47,744 nt of DNA from JAICYJ01 sp035695105 (GTDB lineage Bacteria; Actinomycetota; Thermoleophilia; Gaiellales; JAICJC01). The DNA lies in NCBI GenBank assembly GCA_035695105.1, contig DASSEV010000038.1:1-47744 (forward strand), read 5' to 3'. The translations under genes and the position numbers were made by a program. Each line of letters opens with the position of its first letter. Within the stretch, counting starts at the first letter, position 1. Positions 12,093 through 20,886 of the stretch are shown one piece after another. The notes beneath the pieces are model-generated. The model made no database searches. It saw only the letters and a program-made list of their open reading frames with translations, and had not been told where the DNA came from.

Positions 12093-12737
12093 GTGAGCGC
12101 GGTTCCCGACATCAACGGCTCGCTCGAGGCCGCGCTGGCTCAGCTTCGTCGCGGGGGGATGGTTGTTGTGTGCGACGACCCCGATCGCGAGAACGAGGGC
12201 GATCTGTGCATGGCGGCGCAGTTCGTCACGGCCGAGAAGATCGCGTTCATGGCCCGCGAGGCCCGTGGCCTGATCTGCCTGTCGCTCCCGTCGGAGCGGT
12301 GTGACGAGCTCGAGCTGCCGCTGATGGTGCCCGCAAACGAGGGCTGCGATGCCACCGGCTTCACGGTTTCGATCGAGGCCAGGACGGGCGTCACCACGGG
12401 CATCTCGGCCGCCGACCGGGCGCGCACCATCCAGGTCGCCGTCGATCCGTCGGCCGGCCCGGACGACCTGATCCGTCCGGGGCACGTGTTCCCGCTCCGC
12501 GCTCGCCCGAACGGCGTGCTCGAGCGGCGCGGCCAGACCGAGGCCGCCATCGACCTCACCAGGCTCGCCGGGCTGCGGCCGGGTGGCGTCCTCTGCGAGC
12601 TGATGAACCCCGACGGCACGATGACCCGGGGCGTGCAGCTGCAGGCGTTCTGCCGCCGCCACGACCTGCCCGTGATCACGGTCGAGGAGATCGCGTCGCA
12701 CCTGAACGCGACCTCCCCCGCGATCACCGCCGTCTGA
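12093..12737 (+). CDS. ribB: 3,4-dihydroxy-2-butanone 4-phosphate synthase-like protein with altered catalytic residue
   Basis: 214 aa, the size of a stand-alone RibB, which makes the four-carbon unit of riboflavin from ribulose 5-phosphate. The acidic metal and substrate loop DDPDRENEGD (residues ~28-37) is intact, as are GHVFPLRA and the second metal-binding Glu in LCELMN (E169). The essential His of the GHTEA motif (H153 of E. coli RibB) is Gln here (Q148, codon CAG at 12534-12536). The 21-residue spacing to the Glu matches E. coli exactly, so the alignment is secure. There is no GTP cyclohydrolase II fusion and no other rib gene nearby. It may be inactive, moonlighting, or a tolerated variant. 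Confidence 0.85.
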   Translation: MSAVPDINGSLEAALAQLRRGGMVVVCDDPDRENEGDLCMAAQFVTAEKIAFMAREARGLICLSLPSERCDELELPLMVPANEGCDATGFTVSIEARTGVTTGISAADRARTIQVAVDPSAGPDDLIRPGHVFPLRARPNGVLERRGQTEAAIDLTRLAGLRPGGVLCELMNPDGTMTRGVQLQAFCRRHDLPVITVEEIASHLNATSPAITAV

Positions 12738-12750
12738 GCCACCGCCCCTG

Positions 12751-13872
12751 TCAGCCGGCCGCCGGGACGCCACCGCCGCTTGCGATCAGCTCCTTCGCCT
12801 CGTTCACCTCGTCGCTGCGGTTGACGCCGAGGCATCCGGTCAGCTTCCCGTCCGGGGAGCTGTAGTAGGCGACGAAGTCGTCGTCGTCCATCGACCCGCG
12901 CACCTCGACGGCGTCATCCCGCCCGGCGGGGCCGACGTACTCGAACCATGTCCAGTCGGCCAGGTCGGAGAAGAAGTACGGCACGACCCTGTAGGGCTCG
13001 CTCTCGGCGCCCGCCCACGTGCGGCCCACGTACCGCCCCTGGTTGAGCGCCACGTCCCAGTGCTCGATCCGGATGCGGCGGCCGTGGATCACGCTGTCGT
13101 ACTCCGCGATGTCTCCGGCCACCCACACGTCGGGGGCGGCCACCAGGTGGTCGTCGGCGAGCACGCCGCTCCCCGTCGGCAGCCCCGCCGCCTTCGCCAG
13201 CTCGATGGTCGGAGCCACGCCGATGCCGGCAATGACGAGGTCGTAGTCCGCCTCGGGCAGCTCCTTCGCGCCGGTGATCACGTTCACGCCGTGGCGCTCC
13301 ATGTGGCCCTGGAAGTAGCGTCCCACCTCCTCCCCGAACAGGTGCGACCACAGCACCGGCTCGGGGGCGACCATCGTCACGTCCAGGCCTTTCATGCGGG
13401 CGCTGGCCGCCGTCTCGACGCCGATGAACCCGCCGCCGATCACGCCCAGGTGGCCGCTGCCCCGCTCCAGCAGCTCGCCCACCCGCTGCGAGTCCTCGAT
13501 CACGCGGATGGTGGCCGCATCGCCGATGGTTCGCGGGGTCGCGCCGGTCGCCAGCAGCAGCCGGCCGTATTCGATGGTCTCCCCGTCCGCCAGCTCGACG
13601 GTGTGGTTGGCCGGATCGACTGCAGACGCCTCGGTGGACAGGCGCAGCTCCACGTTCATCTCGTCCCACTCCGGCTGGGAGTGCATCAACAGCTCGTGCT
13701 CCGGCTTCTCGCGGCGGAGGAACTCCTTGGTCAATGGCGGCCGGTGGTAGGGCGAGTGCGGCTCGCGGGCGATGATGACGACCGAGCCGTCGCCATCCGC
13801 CTCGCGGTACTCCTGGGCGGCCATTCCGCCGGCGAGCCCTCCGCCGACGATCACGTTGTCGAACCGGGTCAT
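12751..13872 (-). CDS. FAD/NAD(P)-dependent oxidoreductase, ferredoxin-reductase-like
   Basis: 373 aa flavoprotein of the rubredoxin/ferredoxin-reductase type (BphA4/AIF-like). The FAD-binding GxGxxG is VIVGGGLAGGMAA at residues ~8-20, LATGATPR follows, the NAD(P)-binding fold is GVIGGGFIGVETA near 144, and the second FAD motif is VWVAGDIAEY near 250. The C-terminal domain (WTWFEYVGPAG onward) resembles the reductase C-domain. It is the last gene of the ABC exporter operon: the ATG at 13872 follows the permease stop by 10 bases and has a strong AAGGAGG with about 4 bases of spacing. Redox partner unknown; no ferredoxin gene is adjacent. Confidence 0.82.
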   Translation of the reverse strand: MTRFDNVIVGGGLAGGMAAQEYREADGDGSVVIIAREPHSPYHRPPLTKEFLRREKPEHELLMHSQPEWDEMNVELRLSTEASAVDPANHTVELADGETIEYGRLLLATGATPRTIGDAATIRVIEDSQRVGELLERGSGHLGVIGGGFIGVETAASARMKGLDVTMVAPEPVLWSHLFGEEVGRYFQGHMERHGVNVITGAKELPEADYDLVIAGIGVAPTIELAKAAGLPTGSGVLADDHLVAAPDVWVAGDIAEYDSVIHGRRIRIEHWDVALNQGRYVGRTWAGAESEPYRVVPYFFSDLADWTWFEYVGPAGRDDAVEVRGSMDDDDFVAYYSSPDGKLTGCLGVNRSDEVNEAKELIASGGGVPAAG

Positions 13873-13882
13873 CGAGCCTCCT

Positions 13883-14959
13883 TCATTCCCAGCGGAACGT
13901 CCGCAGCGAGACGATCGCCAGCGCCGCCGTCACGATCAACAGTACCGCGAGGTCGGGCATCACATGCGCGAGCCCGCGGCCCCGCACGATGGTGTCGCGC
14001 AGCCCGTTCGCCAGGTAGTACAGCGGCAGGACCTTCGCGATCGATTGCACGAAGGCCGGCATCGCGGCGACCGGCCAGAATGTGCCGGACAGGAACATCA
14101 TCGGGTTGGTGATGACGTTGGTGACCGCGTCGGCGGTCTCCGGCTCCGATGTCAGCGAGCCGATCGTGAACCCCATCACGAGGAAGCACAGCGCGCCGGC
14201 CAGCGCGATCGGGATGGCGGCCCATGCGGTCGCGGAGATGTGGACGCCGAACGCGATCGCGCCGAATGCGATCAGCACCACCACCTGCAGCAGCGCGAGC
14301 GAGAGCGACGCCAGGATCCGCGACGTCAGGAACTCCGAGAGCGGCATCGGCGTCAGCTTCAGCCGGCGGAGGATGCCGCGCTTGCGCCAGTCCACGAGCA
14401 CGGTGGCAAGGCCGATCACCGCCGAGATCATGATCGAGAGCGCGAGGATCCCCGGCATCAGGAAGTCCACGTAGTCGAGCGCCGAGGAGTCGACCGACCG
14501 CTGGGTGAAGCTGATGGCCGGCGGCCCGCCGGTGGCCGCCACCGACACGCGCGACGCGATGCCGAACACGATGCCCTTCATGATCCCGGCCTGCGTCGCG
14601 GACGCATTCGAGTAGTAGAGCGTGGCCGAGGTCTGCCCGCCGGAGGTCTTGCTCAGGACGAGCAGCGCGTCGCGGTCGCCGTTCTGCACCTGCTTCTGCG
14701 CCGCGGCGACGGACTCCGAGTCGGACTTGACCGTCACGCCCTTCGTGTGGCGCAGGGCGGACATCATGGCCGCGCCCTGGGGCGTGTGCGCCTGATCGAG
14801 CACGGTGATGGTGCCCGCCCCCACCGAGCGGCCGAACAGCAGGCCGAGCAGCGACATCAGGATGATCGGGAAGAGCAGCGACCAGAACAGGACGATCCGC
14901 CGCCGGAACATCATCTTCAGCTGGGCGGCGGTGGTGGCGGCGACGCGGCCCAGGTTCAT
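13883..14959 (-). CDS. ABC-2 type exporter permease
   Basis: 358 aa membrane subunit of an ABC exporter. One transmembrane segment near residues 22-42 (LFWSLLFPIILMSLLGLLFG) is followed by an extracytoplasmic domain of ~120 residues. Five more membrane segments start near residue 165 (MPGILALSIMISAVIG), typical of the DrrB/YhgE-like ABC-2 family that exports drugs, lipids or polymers. KRGILRRLKLTPMPLSEFLTSRI is the conserved cytosolic coupling region. The start overlaps the ATPase stop by ATGA, so the two are one transporter. Substrate not predictable. Confidence 0.88.
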   Translation of the reverse strand: MNLGRVAATTAAQLKMMFRRRIVLFWSLLFPIILMSLLGLLFGRSVGAGTITVLDQAHTPQGAAMMSALRHTKGVTVKSDSESVAAAQKQVQNGDRDALLVLSKTSGGQTSATLYYSNASATQAGIMKGIVFGIASRVSVAATGGPPAISFTQRSVDSSALDYVDFLMPGILALSIMISAVIGLATVLVDWRKRGILRRLKLTPMPLSEFLTSRILASLSLALLQVVVLIAFGAIAFGVHISATAWAAIPIALAGALCFLVMGFTIGSLTSEPETADAVTNVITNPMMFLSGTFWPVAAMPAFVQSIAKVLPLYYLANGLRDTIVRGRGLAHVMPDLAVLLIVTAALAIVSLRTFRWE

Positions 14960-15822
14960 TCGCGGAACTCCCGCCCCGTCAGCCGCAGGAACACGTCCTC
15001 GAGGCTCGGGCCGCGCACCAGGAGGCTCTCGATCCGCGCGCCGTCCCGCTGCGCCCGCTCGAGCAGCTCGAGCACCGCCGCCTGCGCGTCGGGGACGTAC
15101 TCGACCCGCTCCTCGCCGTTCTCGACGTAGGAGATGCGGACGTCGGCGCCGAGCGACGCCACCAGGCCGGTCGGCGTGTCGAGGGCGATCACCCTGGCGG
15201 AGTCCATGATCGCCACCCGGTCGCAGAGCTGCTCGGCTTCCTCCAGGTAGTGCGTGGTCAGCACCACCGTCTTGCCCGCGTCCTGGTTGATGGCGCGGAT
15301 CACGTCCCACAGGTTGTGGCGCGCCTGCGGGTCGAGGCCCGTCGTCGGCTCGTCCAGGAACACGACGTCGGGGTCGTGGACGAGGGCCAGGGCGATCGCC
15401 AGCCGCTGCTGCTGGCCGCCGGACATGTCCTCCGCGTAGGCGTCGGCCTTGCTCTCGAGGCCGACCAGCCCCAGCGCCAGCTCGGCCCGTTCGGGGCCGT
15501 CCGTGCGGTCGTAGAAGCGTGCGAACAGCTCGAGCAGCTCGCGTGAGGTCAACCGGTCGAACAGCGTGGTCGACTGCAGCTGGACGCCGATCCGGCCCTG
15601 AACGGCGCGCGGATCGGGCCAGACGGCGCGCCCCAGCACCTCGACCTCGCCGCCGTCGGGTGGGCGCAGGCCCTCGATCATCTCGAGCGTGGTCGTCTTG
15701 CCGGCGCCGTTCGGCCCGAGGATGCCGAATGCCTCACCCTGCTCGACGGTGAACTTGATGCCGTCGACCGCCACGTGATCGCCGTAACGCTTGGTCAGCC
15801 CGTCGACGCGGATCGCATCCAT
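14956..15822 (-). CDS. ABC exporter ATP-binding subunit (DrrA/CcmA-like)
   Basis: 288 aa ATPase. Walker A is GPNGAGKTT (residues ~36-44), the Q-loop is VQLQSTTLF, the signature is MSGGQQQR near 137, Walker B is VVFLDEPTTGLDPQ, and the switch His is in TTHYLEEAE. The C-terminal ~70 residues (SLEDVFLRLTGR) are the accessory domain common in drug-type exporters. It heads an operon with the permease and the flavoprotein reductase. The ATG at 15822 is the first Met before the conserved N-terminus (IRVDGLTKRYGDHVAVD). TATCAT (15839-15834) lies 11 bases upstream as a possible -10. Confidence 0.9.
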   Translation of the reverse strand: MDAIRVDGLTKRYGDHVAVDGIKFTVEQGEAFGILGPNGAGKTTTLEMIEGLRPPDGGEVEVLGRAVWPDPRAVQGRIGVQLQSTTLFDRLTSRELLELFARFYDRTDGPERAELALGLVGLESKADAYAEDMSGGQQQRLAIALALVHDPDVVFLDEPTTGLDPQARHNLWDVIRAINQDAGKTVVLTTHYLEEAEQLCDRVAIMDSARVIALDTPTGLVASLGADVRISYVENGEERVEYVPDAQAAVLELLERAQRDGARIESLLVRGPSLEDVFLRLTGREFRE

Positions 15823-15833
15823 TGCGGTGCGGG

Positions 15834-15891
15834 ATGATAGTGACGGCCGCGCGGCGGGCACGGCACCGTGTGGGCGGTCATACTGTCGCGC
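15834..15891. promoter_or_regulatory. divergent promoter region, ABC exporter / GNAT gene
   Basis: CATACT (15879-15884) lies 7 bases before the GNAT ATG on the plus strand, and TATCAT (15839-15834) lies 11 bases before the ABC ATPase ATG on the minus strand. Neither has an evident -35 box or a Shine-Dalgarno sequence. Confidence 0.35.
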
Positions 15892-16647
15892 ATGCCGGCG
15901 CCTCCGGATGCGGCGGCCGTTGCGCGAAGCAACGCCGCGAGCTTCTCGGCCATGGCCGGGGCATCGCCGGGCGGGCGGACGGCTCGGTTCGGCGGCGCCG
16001 TTGCCGTGCTCACGCCGGCGGCTCCGGAGCGGCCGTTGCTCACAGGCGTGTTCGCCGTGGGCGCCGACGGCTTCGACGAGGCCTACGCGTGGGTCGAGGG
16101 TGGGTGCCGAAGCTCGGGCATCGTGGGGTTCACCGTCTGGCTGGCCGAGGATGACGCGCGCGGCTCCGGGCTCGAGCGGCGCGGCCACGCGCTGGACGGC
16201 CGTCCACCGCTGATGTCGGCGCTGCTCGCCGATCTCGGGCCGGCGCGCGCGCTGCCGCTGCCGGAGGTGGAGGCGCCGACCGCGGCGATGGCGGCGGAGC
16301 TCAACGACGCGGTGTACGGCTATCCGGGCAGCTTCCAGCGGGCGTTCCGCGAGGCCGTGGAGTTCCCGTTCATCCTCGCGGCGCTCGCCGACGGCGGCAG
16401 ACCGGTCGCCTGCGCCGCCGGATTGCCGGTGGGAGAGGACTTCCACCTGACCATGGTCGCGACGCTGCCCGAGTACCGCGGCCGCGGGCTGGCCGGTGCG
16501 CTGGTCACCTCGATCGCCGCCGGCGCACGCGCTCTCGGGTGCGTGACGACATCTCTGGTCTCCTCGGCGGCCGGCGCGCCGATGTACGACCACCTCGGGT
16601 ACACGCGGGTCGGGGCGCTCGACATGTGGGAGCGCCGGCTGGAGTGA
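15892..16647 (+). CDS. GNAT-family N-acetyltransferase
   Basis: 251 aa. The C-terminal half is a GNAT fold with the acetyl-CoA pyrophosphate-binding loop PEYRGRGLAGAL (residues ~192-203) and the typical final strand region APMYDHLGYTRVG. The N-terminal half (residues 1-120) is Ala-rich and resembles the degenerate first domain of two-domain GNAT proteins, without an acetyl-CoA motif. Substrate unknown. The ATG at 15892 is preferred over an upstream GTG because of the -10-like CATACT 7 bases before it. It converges on the amidohydrolase with a 3-base gap. Confidence 0.8.
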   Translation: MPAPPDAAAVARSNAASFSAMAGASPGGRTARFGGAVAVLTPAAPERPLLTGVFAVGADGFDEAYAWVEGGCRSSGIVGFTVWLAEDDARGSGLERRGHALDGRPPLMSALLADLGPARALPLPEVEAPTAAMAAELNDAVYGYPGSFQRAFREAVEFPFILAALADGGRPVACAAGLPVGEDFHLTMVATLPEYRGRGLAGALVTSIAAGARALGCVTTSLVSSAAGAPMYDHLGYTRVGALDMWERRLE

Positions 16648-16650
16648 CCG

Positions 16651-18282
16651 TCACCAGCCGCCGGCCGAGTACACCGTCTCGCCGGCAGAGATCGTGAGCA
16701 GGACGCTCGCCTCCGGGTAGCCGCCCGGCGGCATCGAGAACAGGTCGCGGTCGAGCACCACCAGATCGGCCAGCTTGCCCGCCTCGATCGACCCGGTGTC
16801 GTCGTCGAGGAACGATGCGTGGGCGGCGCCGATCGTGTGCGCGGCGATTGCCGTCCCCAGGTCGAGCCGCTCCTCCGGGAGCAGCGGCTGGTCGTTCGCG
16901 GTGTCCGGGTCGCAGCGGGTCACCGCCGTCGCCAGCTGGTGCAGCGGATCCGGGGTCGACACCGACCAGTCGCTGCCGAATGCGAGCATGCCGCCCGCCC
17001 GGACGATGCTGCCGAACGGGTACAGCGCGGCCGCTGCGGCCGGCGAGACGAACGGCAGGGTCAGCTCGGTGATGTACGACTCGAGCCGGGCCCAGAGCGG
17101 CGTCACGTTGGCGATCACCGCGAGCGAGCGGAAGCGGCCGATGTCGTCCGGGTGGCAGAACTGCACGTGGGCCAGCTGGTGTCGCGCGTCACGCCGGCCG
17201 TTCGCGCGCGCGGCCGCCTCCAGCACGTCCAGCGACTCGCGCACCGCCCGGTCGCCGAGGGCGTGGATGTGGACGCCGAAGCCGGCCGCGTCGCAGCGCT
17301 GCACGTGCCGGGCGAGATCCTCGAGCGCGTACTGGTCGATCCCGTGCTCGCCGGTCGGGTGCCCGGCGCCGTCCAGGTAGGAGTCGAGCATGGCGGCCGT
17401 GCGGTTCTCGACCACCCCGTCGTGGAAGAACTTCACGTTCCCGCATGCGAGCCGCCCCACGGTGCCGGTGCGGCGCCGCTCGACAAGCGCGTCCAGCTGA
17501 TCGTCGCCGCCGCCCGGATCCCAGCCCAGGTTCCCTCGGACGCGCAGGGTGAGCTCGCCGGAGTGCGCGAACTGCTCGTACGCGTCCTGCCACCCCGGCT
17601 CGACGTTGGCGTCCTGGCAGGCGGTGATGCCGAGGCTCAGGTAGTACTCCTGCGCCGCGCGCAGGCCGGCGGCGCGTTCGGACGCGTCGGGCTGCGGCAC
17701 CAGGTCGAGCGCGAGGTGCATCGCCTGCTCCTGCAGCATGCCGACCGCCTCTCCGCGCTCGTCACGCTCGATGCGGCCGCCCGGGGGGTCGGGCGTCCCG
17801 GCGCCGATGCCGGCCAGCTCGAGCGCGCGGGTGTTCACCCAGGCCCCGTGGTAATCCGAGGTCATCAGGACGGCCGGGCGGTCGGGCACGACCGCGTCGA
17901 GCTGCTCCCGGCGGGCGATGCCGCCGGGGAAGTCGCTCGACAGCCATCCGCCGCCGACGATCCACGGCCGCTCCGGATGCGCCTGCGCGTAGTCGCGCAC
18001 GTGCCGAAGGTGCCCCTCCGCACCGGAGCTCTCCGACAGGTCGCAGAGCGTTCGTCCGTAGCCCGACGAGGCCAGGTGGCAGTGCGCGTCCTGGAACGCC
18101 GGCAGGACCATCCCGCCCTCGACGTCCACCACCCGGGTGGCGGGGCCGGCCAGCTCCGCCATCTCGCGTGCGCTTCCCACCGCGGTGATGCGCCCGGCGC
18201 TCACGGCCACCGCCCCGTGCACGCTGCGCGCCGCGTCCACCGTGTGGACCGAGCCGTTGGTGAGGATCAGATCGGCCGCCAC
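16651..18282 (-). CDS. amidohydrolase family protein (YtcJ-like)
   Basis: 543 aa metal-dependent hydrolase of the amidohydrolase-3/YtcJ type. Seen in order: a small beta-domain (LILTNGSVHTVD), the metal HxH in PAFQDAHCHL (residues ~63-72), the bridging-lysine region NVKFFHDG, HIHALGD, HVQFCHPDD, FGSDWSVSTPDP and the C-terminal GKLADLVVLD. The substrate is probably a cyclic or acyl amide but cannot be named. The GTG start lies 4 bases after the MaoC hydratase stop, so it is the last gene of the operon that holds the lyase, dehydrogenase and hydratase of the ethylmalonyl-CoA set. It has no known role in that pathway. Confidence 0.83.
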   Translation of the reverse strand: MAADLILTNGSVHTVDAARSVHGAVAVSAGRITAVGSAREMAELAGPATRVVDVEGGMVLPAFQDAHCHLASSGYGRTLCDLSESSGAEGHLRHVRDYAQAHPERPWIVGGGWLSSDFPGGIARREQLDAVVPDRPAVLMTSDYHGAWVNTRALELAGIGAGTPDPPGGRIERDERGEAVGMLQEQAMHLALDLVPQPDASERAAGLRAAQEYYLSLGITACQDANVEPGWQDAYEQFAHSGELTLRVRGNLGWDPGGGDDQLDALVERRRTGTVGRLACGNVKFFHDGVVENRTAAMLDSYLDGAGHPTGEHGIDQYALEDLARHVQRCDAAGFGVHIHALGDRAVRESLDVLEAAARANGRRDARHQLAHVQFCHPDDIGRFRSLAVIANVTPLWARLESYITELTLPFVSPAAAAALYPFGSIVRAGGMLAFGSDWSVSTPDPLHQLATAVTRCDPDTANDQPLLPEERLDLGTAIAAHTIGAAHASFLDDDTGSIEAGKLADLVVLDRDLFSMPPGGYPEASVLLTISAGETVYSAGGW

Positions 18283-18286
18283 GCGC

Positions 18287-18772
18287 TCAGGCGGGGCGCT
18301 TCGGCACGAGCACCTTGCGACGGAACTCGCAGACCACCTCGCCGCGCTGGTTGGTGCCGATCGTCTCGACGGTGACCACACCGCGGTCGGGCTTGCTCTT
18401 CGACTCGACCTTGTCCAGCACCGTCGTCCGGGCATAGATGGTGTCGCCGTGGAACGTCGGCTTGGCGTGCTTGAGCGACTCGATCTCGAGGTTGGCGATC
18501 GCCTTCCCCGATACGTCCGGCACGCTCATGCCCAGCACCAGCGAGTAGACGAGGTTCCCGACCACCACGTTTCGCCCGAACTGCGTCTCGGTCTCGGCGT
18601 AGTGCGCATCGGTGTGGAGCGGGTGGTGGTTCATGGTGATCATGCAGAACAGGTGGTCGTCGGCCTCGGTGATGGTCTTGCCGGGCCAGTGCTTGTAGAC
18701 GTCGCCCACCTCGAAGTCATCGAGGTAGCGGCCGAACCGCGTCTCGCGGGCGTCGATCTCGCGGCCGCTCAC
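18287..18772 (-). CDS. mch: MaoC-type enoyl-CoA hydratase, probable mesaconyl-CoA hydratase
   Basis: 161 aa single hot-dog hydratase. The hydratase-2 catalytic motif is visible as ITEADDHLFCMITMNHHPLH (residues ~34-53, with catalytic Asp and His), and FGRNVVVGNLVYSLVLGM follows. In the ethylmalonyl-CoA pathway this step hydrates mesaconyl-CoA to methylmalyl-CoA. The assignment rests on context: it overlaps the acyl-CoA dehydrogenase (GTGA), which in turn overlaps the CitE-type lyase. The Rhodobacter enzyme is about twice as long (two hot-dog folds), so this shorter form would act as a dimer. Other beta-hydroxyacyl-CoA substrates are possible. Confidence 0.78.
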   Translation of the reverse strand: MSGREIDARETRFGRYLDDFEVGDVYKHWPGKTITEADDHLFCMITMNHHPLHTDAHYAETETQFGRNVVVGNLVYSLVLGMSVPDVSGKAIANLEIESLKHAKPTFHGDTIYARTTVLDKVESKSKPDRGVVTVETIGTNQRGEVVCEFRRKVLVPKRPA

Positions 18773-19950
18773 AGCGGGTACCTCGCCAGCAGGCCGCGCG
18801 CCACGATCAGCTTCTGGATCTCGCTGGTGCCCTCGCCGATCAGCAGCATCGGCGCGTCCCGGTACAGCCGCTCGATCTCGTACTCCTTCGAGTAGCCGTA
18901 GCCGCCGTGGATGCGGAAGCTGTCCTCGACCACCTCGTGGCAGATCTCGGACGCGTACAGCTTCGCCATGCCGGCCTCGACGTCCGAGCGCTCGCCGGCG
19001 TCCTTCTTTCGTGCTGCCGAGATCATGAGCAGCCGCGCGGCCTCGATCTTCGTGGCCATCTCGGCCAGCTTGAACTGGATGCCCTGGTGCTTGGCGATCG
19101 GCTTCCCGAACGCCTCCCGCTCCTGGGCGTAGCGGATGGCGAGCTCGAACGCCCGCTGCGCGACGCCCACGCCGCGTGCGGCGACGTTCACCCGCCCCAC
19201 CTCGACGCCCGACATCATCTGCTGGAAGCCCTGGCCCTCGACCTCCCCGAGCAGGTTCGCCGCCGGCACGCGGTGATCCTGGAACACCAGCTCGGTGGTC
19301 TCGACGCCCTTGTAGCCGAGCTTCTCGAGCTGCGGCGGGATGGTCAGGCCGCCCTCGCGGTGCTCGCCGGGCGTCTTCTCGACCAGCAGGCAGCTCATGC
19401 CGCGGTGCGCGGGCGTGGCGTCCGGGTCGGTCTTGACGAGCAGCGCGACGATCCCCGACCGCAGGCCGTTCGTCACCCACATCTTCTGGCCGCTGACGAC
19501 GTAGTCGTCGCCGTCGCGCACGGCTCGCGTGCGGATCGCCTGCACGTCGGAGCCGCACTCCGGCTCCGTCATCGAGAAGGCGCAGCGCACCTCGCCCGTC
19601 GCCATGCGCGGCAGGAAGCGCTGCTTCTGCTCGTCAGTGCCGTCGCGGAGGATCATGTTCGCGACGATGAAGTGCGTGTTGATGATCCCCGACACGCTCA
19701 TCCACCCGCGCGCCAGCTCGCTCACCGATAGGGCGTAGGTGGTCAGGTCGAGCCCCAGCCCGCCGTACTCCTCGGGGATCGTGAAGCCGAACAGGCCGAG
19801 CTCCTTGAGCCCTTCGACGATCTCGTCGGGGAACTCGTCGTCGTGCTCCAGCCGCGACGCGACGGGGATGATCTGCTCGTCCGTGAACTGGCGGACGAGC
19901 GCGACGACCTCGCGCTGCTCCTCGTCCAGCCCTTCCAGCACCGTGCTCAT
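18769..19950 (-). CDS. mcd: acyl-CoA dehydrogenase, probable methylsuccinyl-CoA dehydrogenase
   Basis: 393 aa FAD enzyme with the three-part acyl-CoA dehydrogenase fold. Signatures are CAFSMTEPECGSD (residues ~123-135, flavin contact), KMWVTNG, REAFGKPIAKHQGIQF and IHGGYGYSKEYEIERLYRDA; the catalytic base is the Glu of IGEGTSEIQ near residue 377. The pathway role would be oxidation of (2S)-methylsuccinyl-CoA to mesaconyl-CoA. The proteobacterial enzyme is ~150 residues longer, while this one has the common ~390 aa size, so specificity is inferred from its place between the lyase and hydratase genes (ATGA and GTGA overlaps). A different branched or short acyl-CoA cannot be excluded. Confidence 0.82.
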   Translation of the reverse strand: MSTVLEGLDEEQREVVALVRQFTDEQIIPVASRLEHDDEFPDEIVEGLKELGLFGFTIPEEYGGLGLDLTTYALSVSELARGWMSVSGIINTHFIVANMILRDGTDEQKQRFLPRMATGEVRCAFSMTEPECGSDVQAIRTRAVRDGDDYVVSGQKMWVTNGLRSGIVALLVKTDPDATPAHRGMSCLLVEKTPGEHREGGLTIPPQLEKLGYKGVETTELVFQDHRVPAANLLGEVEGQGFQQMMSGVEVGRVNVAARGVGVAQRAFELAIRYAQEREAFGKPIAKHQGIQFKLAEMATKIEAARLLMISAARKKDAGERSDVEAGMAKLYASEICHEVVEDSFRIHGGYGYSKEYEIERLYRDAPMLLIGEGTSEIQKLIVARGLLARYPL

Positions 19951-20870
19951 GCGGGCACCTCCTCGGCGCTCATGCCGGCGGCGGCGCCGCGGGCGACCAC
20001 GGCCTCCGCGATCTTCCGCGACGCCTCGTCGATCATCTGCCCCTCGTGCATCACCGCGCCTCGCCGCTCCACCGTCGTGGCGTGCTCGTAGGCGGCCAGC
20101 AGGCGGCGGGCGCGCTCGAACTCCGCCTGGCTGGGCGCGAACACCTCGTTCGCGATGCCGATCTGATCGGGATGCAGCACCCACTTGCCGTCGTAGCCGA
20201 CCTGCTTCGCCCGCAGGCACAGCCGGCGGTACTCGTCGGTGTTCTTGATGTCCGTGTAGGGGCCGTCGATCGCCTGCACGCCGTATGCGCGGGCGGCGGT
20301 GACGATCAGCGACAGGATGAAGTGCCACTGGTCGCCGGGATAGTCGGGGTCGATCGACCCGATCACCAGCGAGCCGACGCCCATGTTCGCCGCGTAGTCA
20401 CCGGGGCCGAAGATCAGCGTCTCCAGCCGGGGCGTGGCCTGGGCGATCTCGCGGATGTTCATCGCGCCGCGGCCGTTCTCGATCTGAGCTTCGATGCCGA
20501 TGCGGTGCTCGATGCCGTGCTCCGTTTCGAGCTGGCTCAGCACGTGGTCGACGAAGTGCAGCTGCCCCGCGTCCTCGACCTTGGGCACCATCACGCAGTC
20601 GAGGTTGCGGCCGGCACCGCCGACGACCGCGAGCAGATCGCCCAGGCACCACTGCGTGGTGACGCCGTTCACGCGGACGACGCGGGTCTTGCCTGAGTAG
20701 TCGTTCTCGTTGAGCGCCTGGACGATCGTCTCGCGCGCGCTGACCTTCTCCAGCGGCGAGACGGCGTCCTCGAGGTCGAGGAAGATCTGGTCGGCCGCGA
20801 GCACCGCTGCCTTGGCAAGCATCTTCGGCGATGAGCCCGGCACCGCCAGGCAGGAACGACGCAACCGCAC
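19947..20870 (-). CDS. mcl1: CitE-family lyase, probable L-malyl-CoA/beta-methylmalyl-CoA lyase
   Basis: About 307 aa member of the HpcH/HpaI-CitE aldolase family. RRSCLAVPGSSPKML is at the N-terminus, the Mg-binding acidic residues are in FLDLEDAVSP and GIEAQIENGRGA, and the active-site loop is FGPGDYAANMG; DGPYTDI and WVLHPDQI follow. It would split methylmalyl-CoA into glyoxylate and propionyl-CoA. Two GTG starts are possible: 20879 and 20870. The second has AAAGGGGA about 9 bases upstream, against almost no spacing for the first, so 20870 is preferred. It is the first gene of the operon with mcd, mch and the amidohydrolase. Confidence 0.84.
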   Translation of the reverse strand: MRLRRSCLAVPGSSPKMLAKAAVLAADQIFLDLEDAVSPLEKVSARETIVQALNENDYSGKTRVVRVNGVTTQWCLGDLLAVVGGAGRNLDCVMVPKVEDAGQLHFVDHVLSQLETEHGIEHRIGIEAQIENGRGAMNIREIAQATPRLETLIFGPGDYAANMGVGSLVIGSIDPDYPGDQWHFILSLIVTAARAYGVQAIDGPYTDIKNTDEYRRLCLRAKQVGYDGKWVLHPDQIGIANEVFAPSQAEFERARRLLAAYEHATTVERRGAVMHEGQMIDEASRKIAEAVVARGAAAGMSAEEVPA

Positions 20871-20886
20871 GACCCGCACTCCCCTT

